The notes: generated by a model from the letters alone, not told the origin. Positions 16,820 to 26,670 are shown, numbered from the stretch's first letter. The stretch: 64,000 nt of DNA from Cupriavidus pauculus (GCF_002858765.1 NZ_PJRP01000005.1:1-64000), one strand, 5' to 3'. Program-made: numbers and translations.

Positions 16820-19800
16820 CATCACGCCGCGCTCGTCCTCGGGCGGCTTCACGCGGAACCACGTGGCGTAGAGCGCCGGCAGGAACAGCAGCGTCAGCAC
16901 CGTGGCCACCACCAGCCCGCCCATGATGGCCACGGCCATCGGCCCCCAGAACGTGGAGCGGGACAGCGGGATCATGGCCAGTACCGCCGCCGCCGCGGTC
17001 AGGATGATGGGTCGGAAACGGCGCACAGCCGATTCCACGATGGCGTTCCACGGCGGCAGCCCGGACTGGATGTCCTGCTCGATCTGGTCCACCAGGATCA
17101 CCGAGTTGCGGATGATCATGCCCAGCAGCGCCGTGATACCCAGCTGCGCGACAAACCCCATTGGCGAATGCAGCAGCAGCAGCGTCGCGGCGGCGCCGAT
17201 CAGGCCCAGCGGGCCCGTCAGGAACACCATCACCGCGCGCGAGAAGCTGTGCAACTGCAGCATCAGCAGCGTGAAGATCAGGAAGATGCACAGCGGCAGC
17301 TGGGCCGCAATCGACGCCCCGGCCTTGCCGCTTTCCTCCTGGGCACCGGCAATCGTGATCCGGTAGCCCGCCGGCAGCGACGCCCGGATCGGGTCGAGCT
17401 TCGGGTTGATCTGCGCGGTGACGGTGGGCCCCTGGATGCCATCGACGATATCGGACTGCACGGTGATGCCGAAATCGCGGTTCTCGCGCCAGATCACGCC
17501 GGGCTCCGACTTCAGCGTGACGCGGGCGATCTGCGTCAGCGGCACGGCCCGGCCGGTGCTGGTGGGCACCAGCACGTTGTTCAGGTCCGACATCGTGTCG
17601 CGCTCGCTGCGCGGCGTGCGCATGATGATGTCGATCAGCTTGTCGGCGTCGCGGTACTGCCCCACCGGCACGCCCGTCAGCACGGCCTGTGTGGCCCGCG
17701 CGATGGCGTTGGTCGTCACGCCCAGCGCCCGTGCCTTGTCCTGGTCCAGTTCCAGGCGCAGCATCTTGACGTTCTCGTTCCAGTTGTCATTGACGCCCAC
17801 CGTATTGGGGTTGGCCGTCATGATCGCGCGCACCTGGTCGGCCACCTTGCGCACGCCGCCGGCATCGGGCCCGATCACGCGGAACTGCACGGGATACTGC
17901 ACCGGCGGCCCGTTCGGCAGCAGCTTCACGCGGCCACGCAACTGCGGAAACTCCGTCGCCAGCACGCGCTCGATGCGCTTGCGCAGGGCATCGCGCGTTT
18001 CCACTGTCACCGGCATCACGATGGCCTGGGCCACGTTCGACTGCGGAAAGATCTGGTCCAGCGGCAGGTAGAAGCGCGGCGCGCCGGTGCCGACGAACGA
18101 GGTCACGCTTTCCACGCCCTTGTCGCGGCGCATGGCGGCCTCGAAGCGCTTGGTCATCGCCTCGGTCTCGGCGATGGCGGTGCCTTCCGGCATCCAGAGT
18201 TCCACCATCAGCTCCGGGCGGCTCGAATCGGGGAAGAACTGCTTTTCGACGTACTTGAATGCCAGCAAACCCAGCGCGAACGCCACCAGCGTGATCACGA
18301 TCACCGTCTTGCGCCACGTGACGCACCAGTTCACCAACTGCCGGAAGCGCGCGTAGAACGGCGTGTCGAAGACCTCGTGATGCCCGCCGTCATGCGCGCG
18401 GGTCTTGAGAATCAGGTAGCCCAGGTACGGCGTGAAATAGACGGCCGCCAGCCATGACAGCACCAGCGCCAGCGACGTCACCGCAAAGATCGCGAACGTG
18501 TATTCACCCACCGTGGAGCGCGCCAGACCCACCGGCAGGAAGCCCGCCGCCGTGATCAGGGTGCCGGTCAGCATCGGCATGGCGGTGGACGTGTAGGCGA
18601 AGGTGGCCGCCTCCATCTTCGAGAAGCCTTCCTCCAGCTTGCGGACCATCATCTCCACGGCAATGATGGCGTCATCCACCAGCAGCCCGAGCGCGATGAT
18701 CAGCGCACCCAGCGATATCTTGTGCAGCCCGATGCCGAAGATGTTCATGAACAGGAACGTCACCGCCAGCACCAGCGGAATGGTCAGCGCCACCACCAGC
18801 CCGGGCCGCACGTCCAGGCGCAGCGGCCGGGTATGCAGGCCCAGCGCCACGAAGCTCACGCCCAGCACGATCACCACGGCCTCGATCAGCACGTGCACGA
18901 ACTCGCCCACGCTGCGCTTGACGGCCTGCGGCTGGTCCTGCACCTGATCCATCTCGATGCCCACCGGCAGTTGCCCCCGCAGGCCATCGGTCACGCGGCG
19001 CAGTTCCTGGCCCAGCGCAATGATGTCGCCGCCCTTTTCCATCGAGATGCCCAGCCCGATCACGTCCTTGCCGTTGAAGCGCATCTTGCTGACGGGCGGG
19101 TCGACATAGGCGCGGTACACGTGCGCGATGTCGCCCAGGCGGATATTGGCGATGCCGTTGGGCCCGCGCAGCACCAGGTTCTGCAGGTCTTCCACGTCGC
19201 CCAGCTGGCCGGTGACCCGCACCTGCAGGTTGTCGGTGGGCGTGACCAGCACACCGCTGCCGGTGGGGTTGTTCTGCTCCGAGATCTGGTTGGCGATGGC
19301 ATTGATGTCCAGCCCCAGCTGGGCAAAGCGCGCCTGGTTGAACTCGATGAAGATTTTCTCGTCCTGCAGCCCCAGCAGCGTGACCTTGGCCACGGCCGGA
19401 ATGCGCAGCAGTTCCTGCCGCACCAGGTCGGCGTATTCGCGCAGTTCCTTGTAGTTGAAGCCGTCGGCGGACAACGCGTAGATGGAGCCGTAGACGTCGC
19501 CAAACTCGTCATTGAAGAACGGCCCGCGCACGCCTTGCGGCAGCGTCTGCTGGATATCGCCGATCTTCTTGCGCACCGTGTACCAGATCTGCGCGGTGTC
19601 CTTGGCCGGCGAATTGTCGGCCAGCTGGAAGATCACCGTGGTTTCGCCGGGCTTGGAGAAACTACGAATCTTGTCGGCATACGGCACTTCCTGCAGCTGC
19701 CGTTCGATCTTGTCGGTCACCTGCACGGCAATCTGCTCGGCCGTGGCGCCGGGCCAGAAAGCCTGCACCACCATCACGCGGAAGGTGAACGGCGGGTCTT

Positions 19801-19921
19801 CGTCCTGGCCAAGCTGGAAGAACGCCAGCAGGCCGCCCAGCAGCAGCACGACCAGCAGGTAACGCGTGAGCGGCTGGTGTTCCAGCGCCCAGCGCGACAG
19901 GTTGAAGCGGGAATGTTCCAT
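16811..19921 (-). CDS. RND efflux transporter, HAE1 type
   Basis: At 1036 residues this is a full-length AcrB/MexB/TriC-like inner-membrane pump: an N-terminal helix, a large periplasmic loop, a TM4 segment with the proton-relay pair (LGLLVDDAIIAVEMM, about residue 410), and a second periplasmic loop and helix bundle ending LFLPALYATWF. It exports drugs, solvents or dyes using the proton gradient. The adaptor gene ends 9 nt upstream, so the two are one operon. No outer-membrane channel or dedicated regulator is adjacent. Confidence 0.93.
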   Translation of the reverse strand: MEHSRFNLSRWALEHQPLTRYLLVVLLLGGLLAFFQLGQDEDPPFTFRVMVVQAFWPGATAEQIAVQVTDKIERQLQEVPYADKIRSFSKPGETTVIFQLADNSPAKDTAQIWYTVRKKIGDIQQTLPQGVRGPFFNDEFGDVYGSIYALSADGFNYKELREYADLVRQELLRIPAVAKVTLLGLQDEKIFIEFNQARFAQLGLDINAIANQISEQNNPTGSGVLVTPTDNLQVRVTGQLGDVEDLQNLVLRGPNGIANIRLGDIAHVYRAYVDPPVSKMRFNGKDVIGLGISMEKGGDIIALGQELRRVTDGLRGQLPVGIEMDQVQDQPQAVKRSVGEFVHVLIEAVVIVLGVSFVALGLHTRPLRLDVRPGLVVALTIPLVLAVTFLFMNIFGIGLHKISLGALIIALGLLVDDAIIAVEMMVRKLEEGFSKMEAATFAYTSTAMPMLTGTLITAAGFLPVGLARSTVGEYTFAIFAVTSLALVLSWLAAVYFTPYLGYLILKTRAHDGGHHEVFDTPFYARFRQLVNWCVTWRKTVIVITLVAFALGLLAFKYVEKQFFPDSSRPELMVELWMPEGTAIAETEAMTKRFEAAMRRDKGVESVTSFVGTGAPRFYLPLDQIFPQSNVAQAIVMPVTVETRDALRKRIERVLATEFPQLRGRVKLLPNGPPVQYPVQFRVIGPDAGGVRKVADQVRAIMTANPNTVGVNDNWNENVKMLRLELDQDKARALGVTTNAIARATQAVLTGVPVGQYRDADKLIDIIMRTPRSERDTMSDLNNVLVPTSTGRAVPLTQIARVTLKSEPGVIWRENRDFGITVQSDIVDGIQGPTVTAQINPKLDPIRASLPAGYRITIAGAQEESGKAGASIAAQLPLCIFLIFTLLMLQLHSFSRAVMVFLTGPLGLIGAAATLLLLHSPMGFVAQLGITALLGMIIRNSVILVDQIEQDIQSGLPPWNAIVESAVRRFRPIILTAAAAVLAMIPLSRSTFWGPMAVAIMGGLVVATVLTLLFLPALYATWFRVKPPEDERGVMAG

Positions 19922-19930
19922 GCGCCGCCC

Positions 19931-21181
19931 TCAGCCCAGGCGGCGGTCAAGGGCGCTCAGCTGCGCGCCAGGATTCGACGCCGGCTGGGCCGGCGCCACG
20001 CTCTGCATCGGCTTGACCTTCTGCCCCGGCTTGAGCAGATGCACGCCAGCCGTGACGATGGTCTGGCCAGGCGTCAGCCCCTGGCGCACCTCGATCAGGT
20101 TGCCCTGGGCCTCGCCCAGCGTCACCGGCACCGGTTTGACCGTGCCGCTGCCGCCGCCCTGGCCCGGCTGGTAGATCCACACCTGGTTGGCGCCCTTGTC
20201 CTGCAGAAGCGCGGTCAGCGGCACGCGGATGGTGGCGGCGTCGCCGGTCCGTGTGAACGACACCACGGCCGTCATGCCGATACGCAGGTCCGCCGGCGGG
20301 TTGGGAATGCTGACGCGCGTGGGATAGGTTCGCGTGACCGGATCGGCTGCCGCCGAAATCTCGCGCACCCGGCCCGGCAACGTGCGGTCGGGGTCCGACC
20401 ACGTATGGATCGACACATCGGTGATGCCGCGCAGCATGTCGACCTGATCCTCGGGCAGGCCGATGGCCACTTCCTTTTCGGCGGTCTGCGCCACGCGGAT
20501 CACCGGCTGGCCCGGCGTGACCACCTGGCCCACTTCGGTATCGATGGCGGTCACGACGCCGTCTGCATCGGCCGTCAGTACCGCGTAGCCGGTCTGGTTC
20601 GACTGGTTGCGCAGGCTGGCCTGCGCCTGGTCCAGCCGCGAGGCCGCCGAATCGAAGGTGGCCTGGCGGCGGTTCAGTTCGGCTGCGCTGATGAAGTTCT
20701 TGGCGGCCAGTTCCTTGTAGCGTTTCAGGTCGGCGGCGGCCAGGTCGCGGTCGGTCTTCGCTGCATCGTACTGGGCCCGCGCGCCGGACTCGGCCAGCGC
20801 CAGATCGGTGGGATCGAGCCGTGCCAGCGGCTGTCCCTTGCGCACGCTGGCCCCGACATCGACGAGACGGGCCGAAATCTTGCCGCCGACCCGGAATCCC
20901 AGACGCGACTCGATGCGCGGGCGCACTTCGCCCGAAAACTCGTACTCGGTCTTGCCGGCTGCCGGGCTCAGTTGCATCACACGCACGGGCCGCACGTCTT
21001 CCACGGGCTCGGCCTGCTTGCCGCATCCGCCCAGTGCCAGCAGCCCCGCCACGGCCAGCAGCCCGGCGGCCATGCGGGCCGTCCGCGCACGACGCCGCGC
21101 CGCGCGCCCGGTCTGACGCGACGTGGAAAGGTCATCAACTTCAGCGGCCGCAACTTCCGGCCTGGCAAAGGGCACTGGCAT
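19931..21181 (-). CDS. RND efflux periplasmic adaptor (lipoprotein)
   Basis: The protein has a lipoprotein signal (LLAVAGLLALGGC) then a membrane-fusion protein body: barrel-sandwich hybrid half (LVDVGASVRKGQPLARLDPTD), a coiled-coil hairpin, and a second lipoyl half (GVVTAIDTEVGQVVTPGQPV). It links the inner-membrane pump to an outer-membrane channel. The 416-residue form starts at ATG 21181; ATG 21073, just before the hydrophobic segment, would give a 380-residue form with a more ordinary signal peptide. Confidence 0.9.
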   Translation of the reverse strand: MPVPFARPEVAAAEVDDLSTSRQTGRAARRRARTARMAAGLLAVAGLLALGGCGKQAEPVEDVRPVRVMQLSPAAGKTEYEFSGEVRPRIESRLGFRVGGKISARLVDVGASVRKGQPLARLDPTDLALAESGARAQYDAAKTDRDLAAADLKRYKELAAKNFISAAELNRRQATFDSAASRLDQAQASLRNQSNQTGYAVLTADADGVVTAIDTEVGQVVTPGQPVIRVAQTAEKEVAIGLPEDQVDMLRGITDVSIHTWSDPDRTLPGRVREISAAADPVTRTYPTRVSIPNPPADLRIGMTAVVSFTRTGDAATIRVPLTALLQDKGANQVWIYQPGQGGGSGTVKPVPVTLGEAQGNLIEVRQGLTPGQTIVTAGVHLLKPGQKVKPMQSVAPAQPASNPGAQLSALDRRLG

Positions 21182-21579
21182 GGACAAGCGTCTTTGAGTC
21201 GGTGGACAAGAATGAAGCAGGTGAAGCTGAAACCGGGGCTGAAACCCGGCGGCGGTACTGCGTGGCACGGTGGCCGGATGGTGTCTCGCTGGCGCCTCGG
21301 TTCGGGCGCCTTGCTGCCGCTCTGGCCGATCCTCGGAAATTTCGGAAATCGGCCACGGGGCGTTAATAACTTTGCGGTCAGTAATATAGCGACCGCCCAT
21401 GAGTGCGTCAAACGCCGGATGACGAACGGCTGTATTTCGCGACAAAACGTCGCGTTGCCGGCGCGGCGGGCGTATTGAGTCTTATAGATCACATGATTGC
21501 AAGGGCCTTGCCCCGGTGGCCGATGTTACAATTCGCCGCTTTGGCGCCGCCCCCGCCGCCCCACCAGAAAGAGATTGGC
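21182..21579. other. Intergenic control region, RND operon / synthase-like gene
   Basis: The 398-bp divergent gap holds an inverted repeat GCGGTC (21374-21379) and GACCGC (21391-21396) around an AT-rich centre, a candidate operator. Near 21526-21533 GTTACAATTC offers a -10 type TACAAT about 50 bp before the GTG start at 21580. No convincing small gene is present. Confidence 0.4.
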
Positions 21580-22410
21580 GTGACGCCCGATCAGTATTGC
21601 CAGGACAAGGCCGCCAAGAGCGGCTCCAGCTTCTATTACAGCAGCCTGCTCCTTTCCCCCGAACGCCGCCGCGCGCTGACTGCCCTGCAGGCCTGGCGCC
21701 TGGAGCTCGATGCCATCGTTCACGAGAACCATGACGCCGGCGTGGCCCTGCAACGGCTGGACTGGTGGCGCGCCGAACTGCGCCGCCTGTATGAAGGCAG
21801 CCCGAATCACCCCGTCAGCCATGCGCTGCTGCCGTTTCTGGCCAGCCTGCCCCAGGCAGAGATGACCCAGGTGCTTGATGGCACCGAAATGGATCTGGCC
21901 CAGTCGCGCTATTTCGACGAGGGTGCGCTTGGCCGGTATTGCCGGCTGGTGGGCGGCACGCTCGGCAAGCTGTCGGCGCGGCTGCTGGGTGCCACCGATG
22001 AACGTACGCTGGAATCGGCCGAAAAGCTCGGCCTGTCGCAGATGCGCATCCGCATCGTGCGCGAGGTGGGCCACGACGCCCGCCAGGGCCGCGTCTATAT
22101 TCCCGTGGATACCCTGCAGCGCTTCGAGGTGCCGGTGGCCGACGTCATGCAGTCGCGCCATTCGCCGCAGTTTGTCACGATGATGCGCGACCAGGCTGCG
22201 CTGGCCCGCACGCTGCGCCAGGAAGCGCTGGCGCTGCTGCCCCGCGCCGACCGCCGCGCCCAGCGCGCCGCGCTGGCGCTGGCGGCCATCCACCATGCCT
22301 TGCTCGACGAGATCGAAACCAGCGATTTCCAGGTGCTGACCCAGCGCATTGCGCTGACGCCAATGCGCAAGCTGTGGCTGGCCTGGAAGACCTGGCTCAG
22401 GAATGGCTGA
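21580..22410 (+). CDS. Squalene/phytoene synthase family protein, HpnD-like with altered Asp motifs
   Basis: From the GTG start the 276-residue protein has the HpnD-type opening TPDQYCQDKAAKSGSSFYYS and the expected family length. The two Mg-binding DxxxD motifs are changed: DAIVH at 44-48 (second Asp is His) and EVGHD at 162-166 (first Asp is Glu). HpnD joins two farnesyl diphosphates to presqualene diphosphate for hopanoids. With these substitutions, normal catalysis is doubtful; it may be a non-catalytic relative. No other hopanoid genes are nearby. ATG starts upstream are absent; the GTG at 21403 would add an unrelated leader. Confidence 0.8.
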   Translation: MTPDQYCQDKAAKSGSSFYYSSLLLSPERRRALTALQAWRLELDAIVHENHDAGVALQRLDWWRAELRRLYEGSPNHPVSHALLPFLASLPQAEMTQVLDGTEMDLAQSRYFDEGALGRYCRLVGGTLGKLSARLLGATDERTLESAEKLGLSQMRIRIVREVGHDARQGRVYIPVDTLQRFEVPVADVMQSRHSPQFVTMMRDQAALARTLRQEALALLPRADRRAQRAALALAAIHHALLDEIETSDFQVLTQRIALTPMRKLWLAWKTWLRNG

Positions 22411-22509
22411 AAGCGGGCGCCTTGCCGGATCGGTCCGCCGGTCCGCTACCGCCCTTCCCCGTTAGTTGTTAGTGTTGCGAGTCGTTCGTTGTTCCGACGT
22501 GTGAATGCC

Positions 22510-23772
22510 ATGACCACTGCCACGCCCTCTCTTGGCCAATTGATCCTCGATCGCGCCGACGCCCTTGCCCGGCATTCCGACATGGAAGGCGGCCTGACCT
22601 GCGCCTTCCTGACGCCCGCCCACACCCAGGCGCAGGCACTGCTGGCGCGCTGGATGGAAGACGCCGGCATGACCGTGCGCATCGACGCCATCGGCAACGT
22701 GATCGGCCGCTATGCCGCCGATCCGGCCGAGCCGAACCCCAAGGTGCTGATGACCGGGTCGCACTTCGACACGGTGCGCAACGGCGGCCGCTACGACGGA
22801 CGGCTGGGCATCCTGCTGCCCGTCGCCGTGGTGGGCGCGCTGCGCGATGCGGGCATCCGCCTGCCCTATCACTTCGAGGTCGTGGCTTTCGCCGAAGAGG
22901 AAGGCCTGCGCTTCAAGACCAGCTTCCTGGCCAGCAGCGTGCTGGCGGACCGCTTCGATCCGGCTTTGCTGGACCGCACGGACACCGACGGGGTGTCGAT
23001 GCGCGACGCGCTGGCGCAGTCCGCCTTCCCCGGCGCGGGCAGTCTGGACGCGCTGCGGGCTGCGGCGGTGGATCCGGCTACCCTGGCCGGCTTTGTCGAG
23101 GTCCATATCGAACAGGGGCCCGTGCTGCTGAACCGCGGCCTGCCGCTGGGCATCGTGACCCAGATCGCCGGCAGCAGCCGCTTCCAGGTGCGCGTGGAGG
23201 GTCTGGCCAGCCATGCCGGCACCACGCCGATGGATATGCGTCGTGATGCGGCGACCGGCGCCGCGGAGATGATTTTGCTGGTGGAACAGCGCTGCGGCCA
23301 GGTGCCGGCGCTGGTCGGCACGGTGGGCCAGTTGCAGGTGCCCAACGGATCTAGCAACGTGATTCCGGCCGCATGCGTGTTCTCGATGGACATCCGCGCG
23401 GGCGAGGACGGCATCCGCGAAGCGGCCATCGCGGACATCGTCGCGGGCATCGAGGCCATTGCGGCCCGTCGCGCGCTTCAGGTCACCGTGGAACGGGTCA
23501 CGCCGGTCAACAACGCGCCGTGCGCGCGCTGGCTGATGGACCAGTTCGCGGCGGTATTGAGAAAGCGGGGGCTGGAGGCGTTCGAGTTGCCCTCAGGCGC
23601 AGGGCATGACGCGATGATGATGCAGCGCATCACCGATGTGGCGATGCTGTTCGTGCGCTGCGGCAATGGCGGCATCAGCCACAACCCGGCAGAGACGATC
23701 ACGGTGGAAGATGCCCAGCAGGCCGCCGAGGTGTTCGTGGACTTCCTGCGGCACTTCCGGACAGCGGGCTGA
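22510..23772 (+). CDS. M20 family Zn-dependent amidohydrolase (allantoate amidohydrolase-like)
   Basis: The 420-residue protein carries MTGSHFDTVRNGGRYDGRLG, AEEEGLRF, EVHIEQGPVLLNRGLPLG, SHAGTTPMDMRRDA and SGAGHDAMMM, all hallmarks of allantoate amidohydrolase and N-carbamoyl amino acid hydrolases. It is the second such enzyme in the window but is not next to a transporter. It could serve purine ureide or pyrimidine catabolism. ATG 22510 starts the conserved region after a short gap from the synthase-like gene. Confidence 0.9.
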   Translation: MTTATPSLGQLILDRADALARHSDMEGGLTCAFLTPAHTQAQALLARWMEDAGMTVRIDAIGNVIGRYAADPAEPNPKVLMTGSHFDTVRNGGRYDGRLGILLPVAVVGALRDAGIRLPYHFEVVAFAEEEGLRFKTSFLASSVLADRFDPALLDRTDTDGVSMRDALAQSAFPGAGSLDALRAAAVDPATLAGFVEVHIEQGPVLLNRGLPLGIVTQIAGSSRFQVRVEGLASHAGTTPMDMRRDAATGAAEMILLVEQRCGQVPALVGTVGQLQVPNGSSNVIPAACVFSMDIRAGEDGIREAAIADIVAGIEAIAARRALQVTVERVTPVNNAPCARWLMDQFAAVLRKRGLEAFELPSGAGHDAMMMQRITDVAMLFVRCGNGGISHNPAETITVEDAQQAAEVFVDFLRHFRTAG

Positions 23773-23781
23773 TCGGGCCGA

Positions 23782-24153
23782 TCAGCCGCCCTGGTACATT
23801 TCCTTGCCGATGTCGTAAAGATTCTTGCGCAGGGTCTTGCGCTCGTCGGGCGACAGGCGCTGGCTGCCGCCCCGCTGGCCCTGACGCGCCGCGCGCTCGG
23901 CCATGTCGCGCTCGGTCTCGGCACGATCATTGCGGCGAGGTTGCTGACGGTTGCGTTCGGGCGCTGACGGGCTGCTGCCCGGTCCGCCGGGCGGCTGGCC
24001 CTTGGGGTGAAGCAAATGCGCCATGCCCGCCGACTGGGCGAGTGCCGGGGCGGGTGCCGCGGCCATCAGCAGGGTCATGCCGGCCAGCCAGACCACTCGC
24101 GCGCAAATTGTGCGACGCAGGGTTTGCCCGTGCCGGTTATGCTTCACTTTCAT
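23782..24153 (-). CDS. Small secreted protein, unknown function
   Basis: The 123-residue protein has a Sec signal peptide (positive N-region, AAAPAPALAQ cleavage site), then a Gly/Pro/Arg-rich low-complexity middle with QQPRR and RQGQRGG, and a C-terminal helix LSPDERKTLRKNLYDIGKEMYQ. That C-terminal motif recalls periplasmic stress proteins with an LSPEER helix. It is divergent from ompR across about 284 bp and may be a target of that regulator, which is inference. Confidence 0.7.
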   Translation of the reverse strand: MKVKHNRHGQTLRRTICARVVWLAGMTLLMAAAPAPALAQSAGMAHLLHPKGQPPGGPGSSPSAPERNRQQPRRNDRAETERDMAERAARQGQRGGSQRLSPDERKTLRKNLYDIGKEMYQGG

Positions 24154-24437
24154 TGGATAATGGCGGTTTCGACTGTGGCCTCCGGATCGATTTCAGGATT
24201 TCCGAAGGCAACGCACCGGCATCGCCCCGACGACAGCAAGGCGAATGCCAGTGTCGCGGCCGGGAACAGTACGATGCCCGTGGTGACCGTTAATTTCCCC
24301 CGGCCAAAAACGGCCTTGGGAAAACGGTTTGCGGAGTGTAAATGCACAAAAGGTGCATGCCGCCATACCACGGGGTAAAGTATGTAACGTTTTGTTAAGC
24401 CATTTTGAGCGAAAGCGATAGTCGCTAAGATACCGCC

Positions 24438-25160
24438 ATGGAAAATACCAGCCACAAGATTCTCGTCGTGGATGACGACCCTCGCTTGCGCGACCTGCTG
24501 CGCCGCTACCTTGGCGAGCAGGGCTTCACGGTTCTCGTCGCGGAAAACGCCACGGCCATGAACAAGCTCTGGCTGCGCGAGCGTTTCGATCTGCTGGTGC
24601 TGGACCTGATGATGCCCGGCGAAGACGGGCTTTCCATCTGCCGTCGCCTGCGCGGCGCCAACGACCAGACCCCGATCATCATGCTCACCGCCAAGGGCGA
24701 GGACGTGGATCGTATCGTCGGCCTGGAAATGGGTGCCGACGATTATCTGCCCAAGCCTTTCAATCCGCGCGAACTGATTGCGCGGATTCACGCCGTGCTG
24801 CGCCGCAAGGGGCCCGCCGAAGTACCGGGCGCCCCGTCCGAAACGCCTGAAACGTTTGCGTTCGGCGATTTCGTTCTGAACCTGGCCACGCGTACGCTGA
24901 CCAAGAACGACGAGGAAATCACGCTGACCACGGGCGAATTCTCGGTGCTCAAGGTTTTCGCGCGCCATCCGCGCCAGCCGCTGTCGCGCGAAAAGCTCAT
25001 GGAAATGGCGCGGGGCCGCGAATACGAAGTCTTCGACCGCAGCCTGGACGTGCAGATCTCGCGCCTGCGCAAGCTCATCGAGCCTGACCCGAGCAACCCG
25101 CGCTTCATCCAGACAGTCTGGGGCCTGGGTTACGTCTTCATCCCCGATGGCGTGAAGTAA
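24438..25160 (+). CDS. ompR: Response regulator OmpR
   Basis: The 240-residue protein has a receiver domain with phosphoacceptor Asp56 (VLDLMMPGEDG) and conserved Lys in DDYLPKPFNPREL, then a winged-helix output domain (LTTGEFSVLKVFARHPRQPLSREKL, IQTVWGLGYVF). It is followed by the sensor kinase after 24 nt. The pair should control envelope and porin genes in response to osmolarity or envelope state. Confidence 0.93.
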   Translation: MENTSHKILVVDDDPRLRDLLRRYLGEQGFTVLVAENATAMNKLWLRERFDLLVLDLMMPGEDGLSICRRLRGANDQTPIIMLTAKGEDVDRIVGLEMGADDYLPKPFNPRELIARIHAVLRRKGPAEVPGAPSETPETFAFGDFVLNLATRTLTKNDEEITLTTGEFSVLKVFARHPRQPLSREKLMEMARGREYEVFDRSLDVQISRLRKLIEPDPSNPRFIQTVWGLGYVFIPDGVK

Positions 25161-25184
25161 ATCCGGTCGACCGCAGCCAGTATC

Positions 25185-26534
25185 GTGGCGACTGCCCTCG
25201 GCCGTACCGCAACGCGGTTCTTCGGTTCGCTTTTCTGGCGAACCTTCATGCTGATCGCCCTTTTGCTGGCGATCTCGCTGGGTATCTGGTTCCAGAGCTA
25301 TCGGCTCTTTGAACGCGCGCCGCGCGCCCAGCAGATCGCCATGCAGGTGGTCAGCGTGGTCAAGCTCACCCGCGCAGCCCTGCTCTATTCGGACCCGGCC
25401 CGGCGCCGGTTCCTGCTGCTCGACCTCGTCCAGAACGAGGGCATCAAGGTCTATCCGCGCGAAAAGGACGACGACTTTGCCGCGCCCAAGGCCAACCCGT
25501 TCCTGACCCAGCTCGTGCAGCAGGAAATCCGCGGCCGCCTGGGCGAAGACACGGTGCTGGCCACCACGGTCAACGATATCCCGGGCGTGTGGGTCAGTTT
25601 CGAGATCGAAGGCGATGACTACTGGGTGGCCATCAGCCCCGAACGCTTCGAGCGCGTGCCCGGCATTCAGTGGCTCTGGTGGAGTATTGCCGCGCTGCTG
25701 CTGTCGATCATTGGCGCGGCCTTCATCACGGCGCGCGTCAACTACCCGCTCAAGCGGCTGGCCAATGCCGCGCGGCTGATCGGCACCGGGGGCGAGGCCC
25801 CGCCGCTGCGCGAACAGGGCGCCAGCGAAGTGGCCCAGGCCAACCGCAGCTTCAACCAGATGGTGCGCGATCTGCGCCAGCTCGACGACGATCGCGTAGT
25901 CATGCTGGCCGGCATCTCGCACGACCTGCGCACCCCGCTCACCCGGCTGCGGCTGGAAACCGAGATGTCGCCCGTGGACACCACCACGCGCGACGCCATG
26001 ATTGCCGACATCGAACAGATGGATGCCATCATCGGCCAGTTCCTGAACTACGCCCGCCCCGGCCAGGAGGTGGTGGAGCCGGTGGACCTGTCCACGCTGG
26101 TGCAGGAATCGGTTGGCGTCTATGCCGCGCACGACGACGTGCGCGTGCACGTGCGCTCGAATGGCCCGGTCATGGCCGTGGCCAACCGCATGGAAATCCA
26201 GCGCATTCTGGACAACCTCGTCGAGAACGCGCGCCGCTATGCCAAGGACGAGGAATCCGGCATGGCCGACGTGGAGATTTCCACGCGCGTGGAAGACAAG
26301 GAAGCCGTGCTGGTGGTGGCCGACAACGGCCCCGGCGTGCCGAACGAACAGCTGTCGCTGCTGACCCGGCCGTTCTACCGGCTCGACAGTGCGCGCAGCG
26401 AGGCCAAGGGCGCGGGCCTGGGCATGTCGATCGTCAACCGTATCCTGCAGCGCAACGGCGGCCGCCTGATTCTGGCCAACCGCCCCGCCCCCAAGACGGG
26501 CCTCGTGGTCAGCGCGCGTTTCAGGCGCGCCTGA
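25185..26534 (+). CDS. envZ: Sensor histidine kinase EnvZ
   Basis: The 449-residue inner-membrane kinase has two membrane helices (about 19-38 and 163-183) bracketing a periplasmic domain, a HAMP linker, the phosphoacceptor His246 in ISHDLRTPLTRLRLE, and ATPase boxes NLVENARRYA, VADNGPGV and GAGLGMSIV. It phosphorylates the OmpR protein encoded just upstream. The start is GTG. Confidence 0.93.
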   Translation: MATALGRTATRFFGSLFWRTFMLIALLLAISLGIWFQSYRLFERAPRAQQIAMQVVSVVKLTRAALLYSDPARRRFLLLDLVQNEGIKVYPREKDDDFAAPKANPFLTQLVQQEIRGRLGEDTVLATTVNDIPGVWVSFEIEGDDYWVAISPERFERVPGIQWLWWSIAALLLSIIGAAFITARVNYPLKRLANAARLIGTGGEAPPLREQGASEVAQANRSFNQMVRDLRQLDDDRVVMLAGISHDLRTPLTRLRLETEMSPVDTTTRDAMIADIEQMDAIIGQFLNYARPGQEVVEPVDLSTLVQESVGVYAAHDDVRVHVRSNGPVMAVANRMEIQRILDNLVENARRYAKDEESGMADVEISTRVEDKEAVLVVADNGPGVPNEQLSLLTRPFYRLDSARSEAKGAGLGMSIVNRILQRNGGRLILANRPAPKTGLVVSARFRRA

Positions 26535-26602
26535 TCGATCGCGGGCCTCGCGGAGCCTCGCCTGGCACCGCCGCAGTGCCCGCATGTCCCGCATGCGGCG
26601 CA

Positions 26603-26670
26603 TTGACAGGTTTTCTTCAGCATTTGATATGGATTTGAAAGGTCGCTGACAGGCGAATGACAGCGTCATT
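26603..26670 (+). promoter_or_regulatory. Promoter with downstream palindrome before MHS symporter gene
   Basis: A consensus -35 TTGACA (26603-26608) is followed 16-17 bp later by TGATAT/GATATG. Just past the expected start point lies AATGAC-AGC-GTCATT (26656-26670), a perfect dyad that would suit a repressor. The symporter start is 147 bp downstream. Confidence 0.4.

Noticed and set aside
18722..21478. Long plus-strand open frame opposite the RND pump and adaptor
   Set aside because: Same shadow pattern; the minus strand carries full-length RND proteins.
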